Shown here piece by piece: positions 8,007 through 18,679 of a stretch of 64,000 bases of DNA. The notes beneath the pieces were generated by a model. It saw nothing but the letters and a program-made list of their open reading frames with translations, was not told the origin of the DNA and did not search any database. Every line of letters starts with the position of its first letter. Position 1 is the stretch's first letter. The translations under genes were made by a program, and so were the position numbers. The stretch lies in assembly GCA_035547915.1 (NCBI GenBank), contig DASZTS010000121.1, positions 62,001 to 126,000 of the forward strand, given 5' to 3'. This DNA comes from DASSFG01 sp035547915. Lineage in GTDB: Bacteria; Planctomycetota; Planctomycetia; Pirellulales; JAICIG01.

Positions 8007-10226
8007 CTAGCGTTGCCGGCCGGTCCAGGTGGCGAAACAGGATTCGACGACGAGGAGGCCGAGCATGGCTATGGCGAGGGTGCGCCAGATCTCTTGACCG
8101 CGAGGGGCGACGGGCGCGTCGGAGGCGGAGACGGCGGCGATGACCTGCGGTTGGAAGGTGCCCCACAGACCGCGCAGATCCGCCGCCGGGATCCGTGCCA
8201 GTTGGCTCTCGCGGCGATCGGGAACCACCGCGTAGAGATCGGTCCGCTCGCCCGAGCCGATGACGTTCCAGGCGAGTTTGTAGAGGCCGGCCCGTTGCGT
8301 GTCGGCGAAGACCAGCGTCTTCTGGTCGGGCGCGGTCGCAGGGGTTTCGGGGCGAGTCGGTGTTTCGGGGCGGCCGGAGACGGAGTGGGCTTCCGTGGCA
8401 TCGGTGACGCGCAGCGGCTGGGGCTTCTCGGCGGAGGGCGTTTCGATGCTGGGTGCGGGCGGGCCGAGCTGTTCGCCGGCGGGCAGCTCGTGCCGCAGCG
8501 CATCGCCGGCCGTGAGTTGGCGGCTCCCGTCGTCGGAACGCACGGTGGCGGCACACGCTTCGCGCATGCCCAGCACGTAGCTCGGCTCGGTGGGCCAGTC
8601 GCTCCACAGCTTGTCGGCCGTGACGGTCCAGAGCACGACGCGACCGCGGCCGAAGGTCTTCTCGATCACGGCGGGCGACGACTCGGCGTTGTTCCACCGC
8701 GCCAACACACGCACGTCGGGGTGTTCCTTCTCGGCCAGCTTCACCTGCAAATAACGCCGCACCTTGATGCGTTCCAACACGGCGGGGCTGAGCTGCTTGA
8801 GCGCGTCGAGCGGGCCCGGCGCGCCCCCCTCGATCACCAGGCCGGAGAATTCTTCGTCGGCGACGGTCTCGGGCGCGGCCGGCAGCAGACCCGCGCCGTC
8901 GCGATAGAGCAACTGCGTGTACACCGTCGCGTCGACCTGTTCGCCGGGGAAGATCATCAACCCCGTGCCGGCCGCCACCTGGCGTTCCAGGCGGGTGATC
9001 TGGTCCTGCCCCAGGCTGCCGATGTTGGCCAGCACGATCAGGTCGCTGTCGCCCGCCGGCAACGTGGCCCATTCCGAATCGGTCACCACCTGCACGTGGA
9101 AGGTGTCGGTGTCGGTGGCACCGATGTCGAGGGCCGAATGCAGGAAATCGACCTCGCCCGAGAGCGGTTCGCTCGAAGGCTCGCCGTCGACGAGCAGGAT
9201 GTTCACCTGGTCGCGCACCGAGCAGACGGCGGCCCGCCGGTTGTCGGCCAGCAGGGCATCGTCGGCCAGGGCCAGCTCGACCCGATGCAGGCCGGCTTCT
9301 TGGAACGTGGCGGTCAGCTCGATGCGGGCCGTCTCGCCCGCCGCGATCGTGGGCAGGTGGATCTGCGTCGGCTTGCCATCGACCGTCCAGGTCGCGTCGG
9401 AACCGTTGAGTTCGCTTTCGGTGGCGTTGTGTAGGACGGCCTCGAACGCCGTCGCGCCGCCCACCCGCGCCAGCCGTCCGACCTGCTTGAGATCGGCCAA
9501 GGCGACGTTCGAGGTCCGCTCGCTGCCGGCGTCGAAGATGCGCATCTCGATCTGCTGCGACGACCAGCGCGTGCCGATCGGGCTGATCGTCTCGTCCCAG
9601 CCGGCCCGCCGCAGATCGGTGATCAGCGTCACGTCGCGGATGGGATACGAGCCGCTCATCAGCAGTTCGTCGAGCGATTGCACGACCGGTTCCCACGAGA
9701 CGAACACGTCGGCCGGCTCCAACTTCGAGATGAGCTGCACGGCCTCGTCGTGGTTCGTGAGTTCCACTTCGCGCAGCAACGGTTGCCGCGGTTGCGAGGC
9801 GAGCAGCAGCGTGAAGCGGTCCTTCGGCCCGATCGCGTCGAGCAATGTCACGGCCAGCTCCTTGGCGCGGTCGAAGGCCGATCGGCCGCCGTCGCGATAG
9901 CCCATGCCGAGCGAATCGTCGATCACCAGGATCTGGCTGCTGCGGCTGCGCCCGCCCAGCCATTTGCCCAATCCCGAAGCATGCAGCACCGGCCGGGCCA
10001 CGAAGAGGAACAGCAGCACGATCAACAGCGTGCGCAACAGCAGCAACAACAGTTGCTCGATGCGCACGCGCCGCCGGTTGCGCTGGATCGAGAGCTTGAG
10101 GTAGTGCATCGGCGCCCAATCGACGCGGCGGAAACGGCGCCGGAAGAGCAGGTGGATGATGATCGGGATCGCCGCCAGCGTCAGACCCCAGAGCAGCGGC
10201 GGGCTGAGGAAACCGAGGGAATTCAT
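8007..10226 (-). CDS. BatA/VWA-domain membrane protein
   Basis: A 739-residue protein beginning with the BatA N-terminal region: FLSPPLLWGLTLAAIPIIIHLLFRRRFRRVDWAPMHYL, with two N-terminal helices (about 8-27 and 62-82). A von Willebrand A-like domain follows (ILVIDDSLGMGYRDGG, a degenerate MIDAS DxSxS in which the third position is Gly), then Ig-like/CARDB-like sequence, a glutamine-amidotransferase-like segment, and a C-terminal helix (IAMLGLLVVESCFATW). BatA proteins pair with MoxR ATPases and DUF58 proteins in aerotolerance-type operons. It is the last gene of the operon, 9 bases after the DUF58 gene. Confidence 0.85.
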   Translation of the reverse strand: MNSLGFLSPPLLWGLTLAAIPIIIHLLFRRRFRRVDWAPMHYLKLSIQRNRRRVRIEQLLLLLLRTLLIVLLFLFVARPVLHASGLGKWLGGRSRSSQILVIDDSLGMGYRDGGRSAFDRAKELAVTLLDAIGPKDRFTLLLASQPRQPLLREVELTNHDEAVQLISKLEPADVFVSWEPVVQSLDELLMSGSYPIRDVTLITDLRRAGWDETISPIGTRWSSQQIEMRIFDAGSERTSNVALADLKQVGRLARVGGATAFEAVLHNATESELNGSDATWTVDGKPTQIHLPTIAAGETARIELTATFQEAGLHRVELALADDALLADNRRAAVCSVRDQVNILLVDGEPSSEPLSGEVDFLHSALDIGATDTDTFHVQVVTDSEWATLPAGDSDLIVLANIGSLGQDQITRLERQVAAGTGLMIFPGEQVDATVYTQLLYRDGAGLLPAAPETVADEEFSGLVIEGGAPGPLDALKQLSPAVLERIKVRRYLQVKLAEKEHPDVRVLARWNNAESSPAVIEKTFGRGRVVLWTVTADKLWSDWPTEPSYVLGMREACAATVRSDDGSRQLTAGDALRHELPAGEQLGPPAPSIETPSAEKPQPLRVTDATEAHSVSGRPETPTRPETPATAPDQKTLVFADTQRAGLYKLAWNVIGSGERTDLYAVVPDRRESQLARIPAADLRGLWGTFQPQVIAAVSASDAPVAPRGQEIWRTLAIAMLGLLVVESCFATWTGRQR

Positions 10227-11127
10227 CGTCGTTTCCTACAGTTTCCCGTGCTTGTGCTGGCCGAACGGCTGCATGCGCTCGCGCGCGTGCAGGTAGTGAC
10301 TGAGGGCGTTGCCGATCTCCTCGTCGGTCCGCATCAACAGATAGTCGATGGCCCGGCCGCCGCACGTCGAGCGCACGCCGTCGACGAACTCTTGCATCGC
10401 GGCGCGGTAGGCGTTGCGGAAGACCCACGGCTCGCCGAACAGCTCCTCGGTCCCTTCGATGTCCTTGAACAACACCAGGTCGTCGAAGGGGAGGTCCAAT
10501 TCGTCGCGGTCGAGCACGTGCACGATGAGGATCTCGTGGCCGCGGTATTGCAGGCGCGAGAGCCCGTCGTAGAACGAATCGAGCTCGGTGAGCAGGTCGG
10601 AGACGATGATCACCAGCCCGCGCTTGGTCAACTGCTCGCCGAGCGTCTGGAGCACGGGGCCGAGCTGCGTCTCGCGGTCGGGCTTGGCGTTCTCCAGTTC
10701 TTCGACGATCCGCACGAGCTGGGCCTGCGTGGCGGCGGGCGGCAGCAGCTTGCGCCGCTGATTGTCGAACAACGCCAGCCCGACCGGATCCTGCTGCCCG
10801 ACCAAGAGCGTGGCCAGCGAAGCGACGACGGTGGCGGCGTAGTCGAACTTGTTGAGCGGTCCCGAGCCGTAGCGCATCGAGGCGCTGGCGTCGAGCACGA
10901 TCGTGCAGCGGAGGTTGCTCTCCTCCTCGAATTGTTTGATGTAATAACGGTCGGTGCGGCCGAAGACGCGCCAATCGAGCCGGCGCAGGTCGTCGCCCGG
11001 CGAGTATTCGCGATACTCGGCGAATTCGACGTTGAAGCCGTGGAACGGGCTGCGGTGCAGGCCGGAGATCGTGCCTTCGACCACACGCCGCGCTCGCAGG
11101 CCGAGGCCCGCGATCCGAGCCAGGACT

Positions 11128-12180
<1,053 letters not shown>

Positions 12181-12228
12181 AGATGTTCCTCGGTGTTGTT
12201 CAAAACGTGCTGCGTTCCGTTCGTCCGC

Positions 12229-13302
12229 TCAGCGTTGATACACGGGCAGGTACTTGTACGGCAGTTGCAGGATGATGAGCGCGATCGCCGTGCCGTAGGT
12301 CTTGCCGATGCCGTCGCCGTTCCACGACCCCTCGCCCTTGTCCTGCGATTGCAGCAACTGGTCGCGCGTGGCCGGGAAATATTCGTCCCAATACTTGTCG
12401 CCGGCCATGTAGTAGCCCTGCGAGGCGTAGAGGTGCGTGTAGAAATCGTGTCCGCCCCCTTTGCTCCAGCCGGACTGCCCCTTGAACTGCCGCCACACGT
12501 AGTCGAGGCAGCGCTCGGCCACGGGGTCGTCGAACTCGCCGGCGTTGTAGAGCGTGGCCACGGCGGCGGCCGAGATGGCCAACCGCGGACCGCCGCCCGA
12601 GAAGAGCGAGTAACAGATGCCCCCTTCGGGCGTGCTACAGCGATCGATATAGCGCACGGCCTGTTCGATCGTTCCCTTGGGCACGACGAAGCCGGCGTTG
12701 TGCGCGGCCCGCAACGCTTGCACCTGCGTGACCGTGACCGAGCCTTCGTCGCCGGAGCCCGGAATGTAGGTCCAGCCGCCGGCGCCGCTCTGGCCGCGGG
12801 CCGTCAACTGCACCGCGGCGTTGATCGCGTCGCGCGTCTTGGCCCGCTGCCCCTCGTTGGTCTCCATGCCGTAGACCGACGCCAGGAACAACAGCGCGAA
12901 TCCGTGCCCGTGCATCGGTTGTCCCGATTCCTCGCTCGGTCCCGTCAACAGACCGGAGGGGGTCGAACAGCCGACCAGGTAATCGAGCGTCGACTGAATC
13001 TGGGGCGCATAGTGGCCGCGGGTGGGCGTGTTGCCGTGGGCCAGCAGGGCCATGCCGGCCAGCGACGTACAGGCGATCGGATAGGCGCGGCCGCCGCCCC
13101 CTTCGTGCCAGCCGCCGTCGCTCCCCTGTGTGCGCGCCAAGAAATCGAGCCCCAACTTGACGGCCTTCAGCGTCTCGGGCGTGATGTGCTTCGGCAGCAC
13201 TTCCTCGGCGCGGGCCGAGCGGACCGCCATCGAAAGGAGCCCGGCGACAACCGAGACACAGATGGCAAGAGAGCGCACCGTGCGGGGTCTGTCGTGTTTC
13301 AT
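12229..13302 (-). CDS. Secreted prenyltransferase/squalene-oxidase repeat protein
   Basis: A 357-residue protein starting at ATG 13302, with GGAGG in good position just upstream (an ATG at 13338 lacks this). An N-terminal signal peptide (SLAICVSVVAGLLSMAVRSARA) precedes repeated QW-like motifs: GLDFLARTQGSDGGWHEGGGG, AVQLTARGQSGAGGWTY, YIDRCSTPEGGICYSL, QSGWSKGGGHDFYTHLYASQGYY. These form the alpha/alpha toroid of squalene-hopene cyclases. The DxDD of true cyclases is not visible, so a binding or structural role is likely. Such proteins commonly accompany MoxR/BatA operons in planctomycetes. Confidence 0.88.
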   Translation of the reverse strand: MKHDRPRTVRSLAICVSVVAGLLSMAVRSARAEEVLPKHITPETLKAVKLGLDFLARTQGSDGGWHEGGGGRAYPIACTSLAGMALLAHGNTPTRGHYAPQIQSTLDYLVGCSTPSGLLTGPSEESGQPMHGHGFALLFLASVYGMETNEGQRAKTRDAINAAVQLTARGQSGAGGWTYIPGSGDEGSVTVTQVQALRAAHNAGFVVPKGTIEQAVRYIDRCSTPEGGICYSLFSGGGPRLAISAAAVATLYNAGEFDDPVAERCLDYVWRQFKGQSGWSKGGGHDFYTHLYASQGYYMAGDKYWDEYFPATRDQLLQSQDKGEGSWNGDGIGKTYGTAIALIILQLPYKYLPVYQR

Positions 13303-13347
13303 CCGTCCTCCCTCATCGCGTTCCGTTGTGCCGGGCAATGACGACTG

Positions 13348-14304
13348 CTAATTCTGCGCGGTCTTGGCGTCGGCGGGCAGTATGCTGAAGCGCACCATCA
13401 GCTTGACGCGGAAAGGAATCTCGGCGAACTGCTCCGACGAGATTTCCGGTTCGTGGGCTCGCTTGCTCGAGGGCATGGTCTGTCCCCAGGGGGTCGTCAC
13501 CAACTGTTGGTCGTCGCCCGAGACGGCCACTTCCTGCACGCCCAGCACGTCGCCCAACTTGATGCCGTTGAGCTTGGCCAGACGCTTGGCCCGGGTGCGG
13601 GCGTCCTCCACCGCGTTCTCGTAGGCTTCCTCGCGGAGCTTGTTCAGGTCGCGCACGATGAATCGCACGAGCGTGCTGTTGGCCTGCTGGCCGTAGCGCC
13701 AGGCCATGTTCATCTCGGCCTGCGTCGGGCCGACGCTGGCGCCCGAGTCCTTCGCCGTATCGAGCAGCTTGCCGACCGTTTCCATGACCTGTTCCGCCGT
13801 CAGATCGCGAATGCCGGCCAGCCGCAGTTGCAACGCGCTGGAGATCTCGACCTTGGCCTTCACCGTGTTGGTGGGCATGCCGCGCCACATCATCTGCATC
13901 GCCTCGGCCGACGCCTGGTCGGCCAACGAGACGCCCAGTTCCGAGACCTCGAGCTTCTCGAGCTTCAGCTTGTCGAACGCTTCGAGCGTGCGGCGCTTGG
14001 TGTCGCGGTATTTGATGATGGCGTCGCCCGTCAACTCGGCCGAGGCCGTGGCCCGCAGGCTGATCTCGACGACGTCGGGCTTGGCGACCGTTTCTCCGGT
14101 GCCGAAGACGGTGATACCGGGCGTGTGGCCGTTATCGGCCATCATGACCTGCGCCGAGCCGTGCGAGGTGCCCAGGAGCAGCACCAGGCTGGCGCCGACG
14201 ACGAAGGCCGCCCATTTCAGGTCGCTGAGCAAGGGGCGGATATGCGAGTAGAGAGTATGTGGGAAGAGCATTTGCTGCCGACTCTTTCTGTAGGTTGACG
14301 TCAT
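13348..14304 (-). CDS. SIMPL (DUF541) domain protein, copy 1
   Basis: A 318-residue exported protein: an N-terminal hydrophobic signal (WAAFVVGASLVLLLGTSHGSAQ) followed by the SIMPL/DUF541 core starting ITVFGTGETVAKPDVVEISLRATASAELTGDAI, with the conserved region ENAVEDARTRAKRLAKLNGIKLGDVLGVQE. SIMPL proteins such as YggE and BP26 are periplasmic; their biochemical role is poorly defined. It is the last of three consecutive paralogues in transcription order. An internal ATG at 14271 is an alternative start. Confidence 0.9.
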   Translation of the reverse strand: MTSTYRKSRQQMLFPHTLYSHIRPLLSDLKWAAFVVGASLVLLLGTSHGSAQVMMADNGHTPGITVFGTGETVAKPDVVEISLRATASAELTGDAIIKYRDTKRRTLEAFDKLKLEKLEVSELGVSLADQASAEAMQMMWRGMPTNTVKAKVEISSALQLRLAGIRDLTAEQVMETVGKLLDTAKDSGASVGPTQAEMNMAWRYGQQANSTLVRFIVRDLNKLREEAYENAVEDARTRAKRLAKLNGIKLGDVLGVQEVAVSGDDQQLVTTPWGQTMPSSKRAHEPEISSEQFAEIPFRVKLMVRFSILPADAKTAQN

Positions 14305-14343
14305 TCGGTACGTAGATCGCCTAGTGAAAACCCGAGCCGCACG

Positions 14344-15183
14344 TTAATGAGCCTCCGATCCTTCCACATCCGCTTTCGGTCTCTCCGCTGGCGGATGAAG
14401 CAGTTCGAATCGCACGCGCAGCGAAACGCGCACGGGAATGTCGCGCAGGCTGCTCGACACGATCCGGCCGTCGCGTTCTCGCTCGAGCTCGCCCCCATAG
14501 AGGGCGTAGACCGTCTCCGAGATCGCCATGGGAATCGCTTCGGCCATCGCCCCTTGTTCGGTCGCCGCCGATACGTCTTGCACGCTCAACACACGGCCCA
14601 GGCGGCCGTCGGCGAGCGTCGCCAGCTTGGCCGCCTCCTCGCGAGCCTGCGCAAAGGCCTTCTGCGAGGCCGTCTCACGCACGGCCTTGGCGTCGCGCAC
14701 GACGAAGCGGATCATCGTCTCTCCCGCTTGCGGCTCGTCGCCCTTGATGCCCGCGTCCTTCACCGTGTCGATGACCTTGCCGGCCAGCGTCAGCAGATCG
14801 TCCTCGGAGAGGTCCTTGATGTCGGTTATCACCACGCGCAGGGCGCGGGCGATCGTCACCTGCGGACGGGCACGCTCCTCGTCGGTCGTGTCGCCGATGG
14901 AGAGTGACTGCGGTTGCACATGCAGTTGCTTGACGTTGAGCTTCTTGAAGGCGTTGTTCACGCGGCGCAGGTGGTCGCGATACTTGATGATCGCATCGCC
15001 CGTCAACTCGGCCGACCCCGAAGCCAACACGTCGATCTCCAAGCAGTCGGGCCGGATGAGCGATTCTCCCTGCCCCATCACGGTGATCCCGAGATCGTCG
15101 GCGGCCATCGCCGGCGCCGTTCCCATGATCGCCGTTCCGATCAGCGCCCACAGCGCCATACCCGATCGCCGCGTTCCGTTCAT
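14344..15183 (-). CDS. SIMPL (DUF541) domain protein, copy 2
   Basis: A 279-residue paralogue of its two neighbours. Start ATG 15183 gives a signal peptide (SGMALWALIGTAIMGTAPAMA) followed by ITVMGQGESLIRPDCLEIDVLASGSAELTGDAI and the C-terminal QKAFAQAREEAAKLATLADGRLGRVLSV. The start overlaps the stop of copy 3 by four bases (ATGA), so it is translationally coupled. The three copies share AELT(G/D)DA(I/M)IKY but differ widely elsewhere, so the duplication is not recent. Confidence 0.9.
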   Translation of the reverse strand: MNGTRRSGMALWALIGTAIMGTAPAMAADDLGITVMGQGESLIRPDCLEIDVLASGSAELTGDAIIKYRDHLRRVNNAFKKLNVKQLHVQPQSLSIGDTTDEERARPQVTIARALRVVITDIKDLSEDDLLTLAGKVIDTVKDAGIKGDEPQAGETMIRFVVRDAKAVRETASQKAFAQAREEAAKLATLADGRLGRVLSVQDVSAATEQGAMAEAIPMAISETVYALYGGELERERDGRIVSSSLRDIPVRVSLRVRFELLHPPAERPKADVEGSEAH

Positions 15184-16055
15184 TCGCGCTTCTCCGCTCG
15201 CAGCTCGAAGCGGACACGCAACGACACCGTCACCGGTATCTCGCTCAACCGGACGGCGGCCAGCAGTTGCTGCACCGACCCGTCTGGCCGCATAAAGGCC
15301 TGCGACGCATCGTCGATGGAGATGACTTCGCCCAGGGTCCCGTGGGCGTGCTTCGCCAGCTTTTCGGCACGCGCGGTCGCCTCCTCGAACGCCTTGCGAT
15401 AGGCCTGGTCGTGCAGCGATTCGTAATCTTCGAGGAAGAAGGCGACGAGGGGCACGGCCGCCTGATTCTGAATGATCGCCCGGCCGTACCGATCGATCAT
15501 CGGATTGAGGTTGCCGCCGGGGTTGTTGCCGATCGTCGCGCCGGCGTCCTGGGCCGTGTCGACCAGTTTGCCCACCGTGGCGACGAGCTCCTTCTGCGAG
15601 AGTCGGTCGATACCGCTCAGCGTCAGCCGCAACGACTGGGTGATCGCCAGGTGCGGTTTCGCCCCGGCATTCCGAGCGACGGTCACCGGCGCGCGCCCAT
15701 TGACCGGCACGGTCGAAGCGAACGACAGGTCTCCCTGCTCGATCGACAGTCGATCGATCTTCAAACGATCGAAGGCTTCGCTCACGCGCCGCAGCGACTC
15801 GTCGTATTTGATCATGGCGTCGTCCGTCAGTTCGGCGGCGCCGCCGGCCAGCAACTCGATCTCCAGACGGTTCGGCCGGGCTTTCACTTCGCCGTTGCCC
15901 GTGACCGTGATACTTCGTTCCTCGGCGGCGGTTATTGGACGGACCAGGCAGAACACCAGGCAGCAACCGCCGAGCTGCCACAAAGCGGCCGAGGAACCGG
16001 GCAGACGCGGTATCCTGCGGGGAATGGCGCGGCGGCGGATTCGAGAGCGTAACAT
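15180..16055 (-). CDS. SIMPL (DUF541) domain protein, copy 3
   Basis: A 291-residue exported protein starting at ATG 16055 (MLRSRIRRRAIPRR, then a hydrophobic segment LWQLGGCCLVFCLVRPITAA). The SIMPL core runs from ITVTGNGEVKARPNRLEIELLAGGAAELTDDAM through RKAFEEATARAEKLAKHAHGTLGEVISI to the C-terminal IPVTVSLRVRFEL. It follows the PQQ-like gene by 8 bases and overlaps copy 2 by 4 bases, placing all three in one operon. Confidence 0.9.
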   Translation of the reverse strand: MLRSRIRRRAIPRRIPRLPGSSAALWQLGGCCLVFCLVRPITAAEERSITVTGNGEVKARPNRLEIELLAGGAAELTDDAMIKYDESLRRVSEAFDRLKIDRLSIEQGDLSFASTVPVNGRAPVTVARNAGAKPHLAITQSLRLTLSGIDRLSQKELVATVGKLVDTAQDAGATIGNNPGGNLNPMIDRYGRAIIQNQAAVPLVAFFLEDYESLHDQAYRKAFEEATARAEKLAKHAHGTLGEVISIDDASQAFMRPDGSVQQLLAAVRLSEIPVTVSLRVRFELRAEKRE

Positions 16056-16063
16056 CGCGTCCC

Positions 16064-18244
16064 TCAATTCCCACCCGAACCGGTCGGCGCCGCCGCTTGC
16101 GCCGACTTCGTCGGATCCGCCCGATCGCCCGCACCCTCGTTCGCCGCGTAGGCCGTCACCGCCAGATTCGAGACGGTGATCAGCCGGTCGGGCGTCGTCA
16201 GGATCACGCCCCCCAACGAATCGAGATCGCTGCCGCGGAACAGGCGCACCGTGTCGCCGTTCGTCTTGTCGAGCTCGAAGATGCCGCGCGACGTGAATTG
16301 ATAGACGCGCTCGGCCGTCACCACCGGCCTGAGCCAACCGGTGCCGGCCGGCAAACGGCTGGCCCATTTCAGCTTCTGGTCGGCCAGATTGAGGGCCAGC
16401 ACCTCCTCGCCGCTGAGATAGAGCGTGTCGCCGTCGACGCCGACGAGCATGGCCGATTCGCTCACGGGCCGCTTCCACAGCAGCTTGGGAGCCGAGATGT
16501 CGAGCGCGTAGATGCGGTCGGAGCGCATCCCCTTGAGGTACAGCGTATTGTCCGCCAAGATGGGCGGCGCGGCCGTGGTGAAGGCCGACGGTTGGTTGTA
16601 CCAGTTGTTCGCTTCGGGCATCGTCGAGTCGTAGGCGAAGGCCCAATCGACCGACCCGCTCGTCGCATCGAGCACGACCAGCGCGCCGGCGTGCGTGTCG
16701 ATGTAGACCTTCCCGCCGTACAAGATCAGCGAGGGTTGGGGCGAGCGGCGGTGCCACATCTGCGAAGGGTCGGCCTGGTGCGTCCCCAGATGCGTCGACC
16801 AGAGCAATTTGCCGTCGGAGGCTTGGAGGGCGAGCGTGTGTATCTCGGCCCCTTGACCCGTCTTCGAGGCGGCGATGTAGATGCGATCGCCCGCGGGCAA
16901 CGGCGTGCCCAGCATGTTCCATTGCTGCAATTCGGCGACGTTCTGCGAGTTCCAACCCGGCTTGCCGGTGGCCGCTTCCCAGCGACCGACGCGGAACGGC
17001 TGGCCCTGCTGGCCGATCTGCCCCACATCGCGCGACACGCACCACAGGGTATCGCCCGAGGCCACGATGCTGTATTGCTCGGGATAATGAAACTGGTTCT
17101 GTTGCACCTTCTGCCCAACGTCGGGCAAGCGGGCCGTGCGCCACAGTAGCTTGCCGGTGCGCTCGTCGATGGCCAGCAGGTAGCCGAGGAAGTTGACGTA
17201 GATCCGCTGGTCGTCGCGCGCCACGGCGGGCACCATCTCGGCCACCGGGAAGCGCATGCCCCAGCCCCAATTCATGCCCACCTGGGCGATGGCGGTGGCG
17301 TCGCGCTGTTGGATGATGCGGAACTGCCAGGCCGTGGTATCGCTGGCGGGCAAGCGCAGATGGCTCGCCCGACCGCCGTCCGCGACGTTCGCTTGATCGC
17401 CCGTATGGTACTTCTTCTCGAACGCGTCGAGATGCTCGCGGGCCGATACGGATTTGCCGCCCAACACGACCGTTTCGTCGGCATGGCGCTGATGGACTTC
17501 TCGATTCAGCGCGGCGTACACGTCCCAATGATGACCGCGCCCCGCGGCGATCGCCGACTTGACGAGCAGCCGCACGCGCGGGATCGCGCTCTCGGGGCAC
17601 CAACGCAGGACGGCCTGCCAGCATTCGGCGGCCCGCTCCATGTCGCCCTGCTCGAAGTAGATATCGCCCAGCCGATCGGCCGCCGCGTCGCCCACGGAGG
17701 TGATGAAATGCTCTGTGAAGATCTTGCGCAGCTTTTCTAGTTCGTCCTTCCCCTTGGCCTGTTCAAAGAGGGCCTTCGCGTCGGCGTCGTGGAAGAGCCG
17801 GTAGGCCTGCTTGCCGGCGGGCGAGAGTTCGGCCAGCGCTTGGCGGACGACCTGCCGGGTGGGCATGTAGAGGCCGTCGGACGCGGGCGTCAGCGTGTTC
17901 GGGTCGGCCGCTTGGACCTTTTCGAGCGCCTTGAACGCCCGCTCCCAGGTCGCCTTCTCGGAATAGCGACGGAAGTCGGCCAGCGATTCGGCGACTTCGT
18001 TCTTCTGGGCCGGCAGGTTGAAGGGCCGCTTGGGCCCCTCGTCCTTGTTCTCCTCCTCGTTGGCGGCTACCGGGGCCGTCATGATGATCTGACCCGCGCA
18101 GGGGCGGACGGCGAGGGTGAGCAGCGCCAACCCAAGGCCGCGGATCCAGGATGCGCGGCGGCGTGCCTCGCTCAGAACGGTCGCCGATTGCATGCGCTGC
18201 TTCACCGACAGGCTCCATCCGGCTTTCAGACGGGTATCCGACAA
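16064..18244 (-). CDS. Exported PQQ-binding-like beta-propeller protein
   Basis: A 726-residue protein and the first gene of the minus-strand operon. A signal-like hydrophobic segment (WIRGLGLALLTLAVRPCAG) leads to a helical, TPR-like region (about 70-230) and then PQQ/BamB-type propeller blades: LLAIDERTGKLLWRTARL, WEAATGKPGW, LALQASDGKLLWSTHLG, VVLDATSGSVDWAF, YALDISAPKLLWKR, LALNLADQKLKWASRL. The repeated D/A-x-x-G-K-LLW pattern is diagnostic of the fold; cofactor-binding residues of true quinoproteins are not evident, so an assembly or sensing role is likelier than dehydrogenase activity. Confidence 0.85.
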   Translation of the reverse strand: MSDTRLKAGWSLSVKQRMQSATVLSEARRRASWIRGLGLALLTLAVRPCAGQIIMTAPVAANEEENKDEGPKRPFNLPAQKNEVAESLADFRRYSEKATWERAFKALEKVQAADPNTLTPASDGLYMPTRQVVRQALAELSPAGKQAYRLFHDADAKALFEQAKGKDELEKLRKIFTEHFITSVGDAAADRLGDIYFEQGDMERAAECWQAVLRWCPESAIPRVRLLVKSAIAAGRGHHWDVYAALNREVHQRHADETVVLGGKSVSAREHLDAFEKKYHTGDQANVADGGRASHLRLPASDTTAWQFRIIQQRDATAIAQVGMNWGWGMRFPVAEMVPAVARDDQRIYVNFLGYLLAIDERTGKLLWRTARLPDVGQKVQQNQFHYPEQYSIVASGDTLWCVSRDVGQIGQQGQPFRVGRWEAATGKPGWNSQNVAELQQWNMLGTPLPAGDRIYIAASKTGQGAEIHTLALQASDGKLLWSTHLGTHQADPSQMWHRRSPQPSLILYGGKVYIDTHAGALVVLDATSGSVDWAFAYDSTMPEANNWYNQPSAFTTAAPPILADNTLYLKGMRSDRIYALDISAPKLLWKRPVSESAMLVGVDGDTLYLSGEEVLALNLADQKLKWASRLPAGTGWLRPVVTAERVYQFTSRGIFELDKTNGDTVRLFRGSDLDSLGGVILTTPDRLITVSNLAVTAYAANEGAGDRADPTKSAQAAAPTGSGGN

Positions 18245-18408
18245 AGGGCGAGGAATCGTGAAGGTGTTCCTCGCCGAGCTCGATTCTTGCGATTAGAAGC
18301 CACGCCAACGGTAAATTCAAGAGTTTTCTTGGCGAGGTCATGACATTGTGTCTTGGCCGTGGTTCTCGGCACGGCCGATGCCCCGAGCGCACGGGCCGAA
18401 CGACCCCT

Positions 18409-18467
18409 GAGACGGAGGCACCGAGACGGAGGCCCGGTGAGACGGAGGCCCGGTGAGACGGAGGGCA
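18409..18467. repeat. 16-base tandem repeat, about 3.5 units
   Basis: Units GAGACGGAGGCCCGGT at 18423-18438 and 18439-18454 are identical, flanked by partial units GAGACGGAGGCACC (from 18409) and GAGACGGAGGGCA (from 18455). Confidence 0.8.
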
Positions 18468-18679
18468 CGGCGGCGGAAGGTTGGCGACGCCCGAACCCGC
18501 TCGGCGAGACGACTGATTTGCCAGGGCGGTCATCGGAGCGGCCCGTGGTCGCCGGTAACGGGTAGGGAGCGATAACGGGTCAGGACCGGCACGATCCGGA
18601 GGCGGTCGGCCGCGCTGGCACGCTGCTGGTTTACCAACGGGCGTGACCTATGTCACTGGGTTACCTGCAAGCAAAACTT

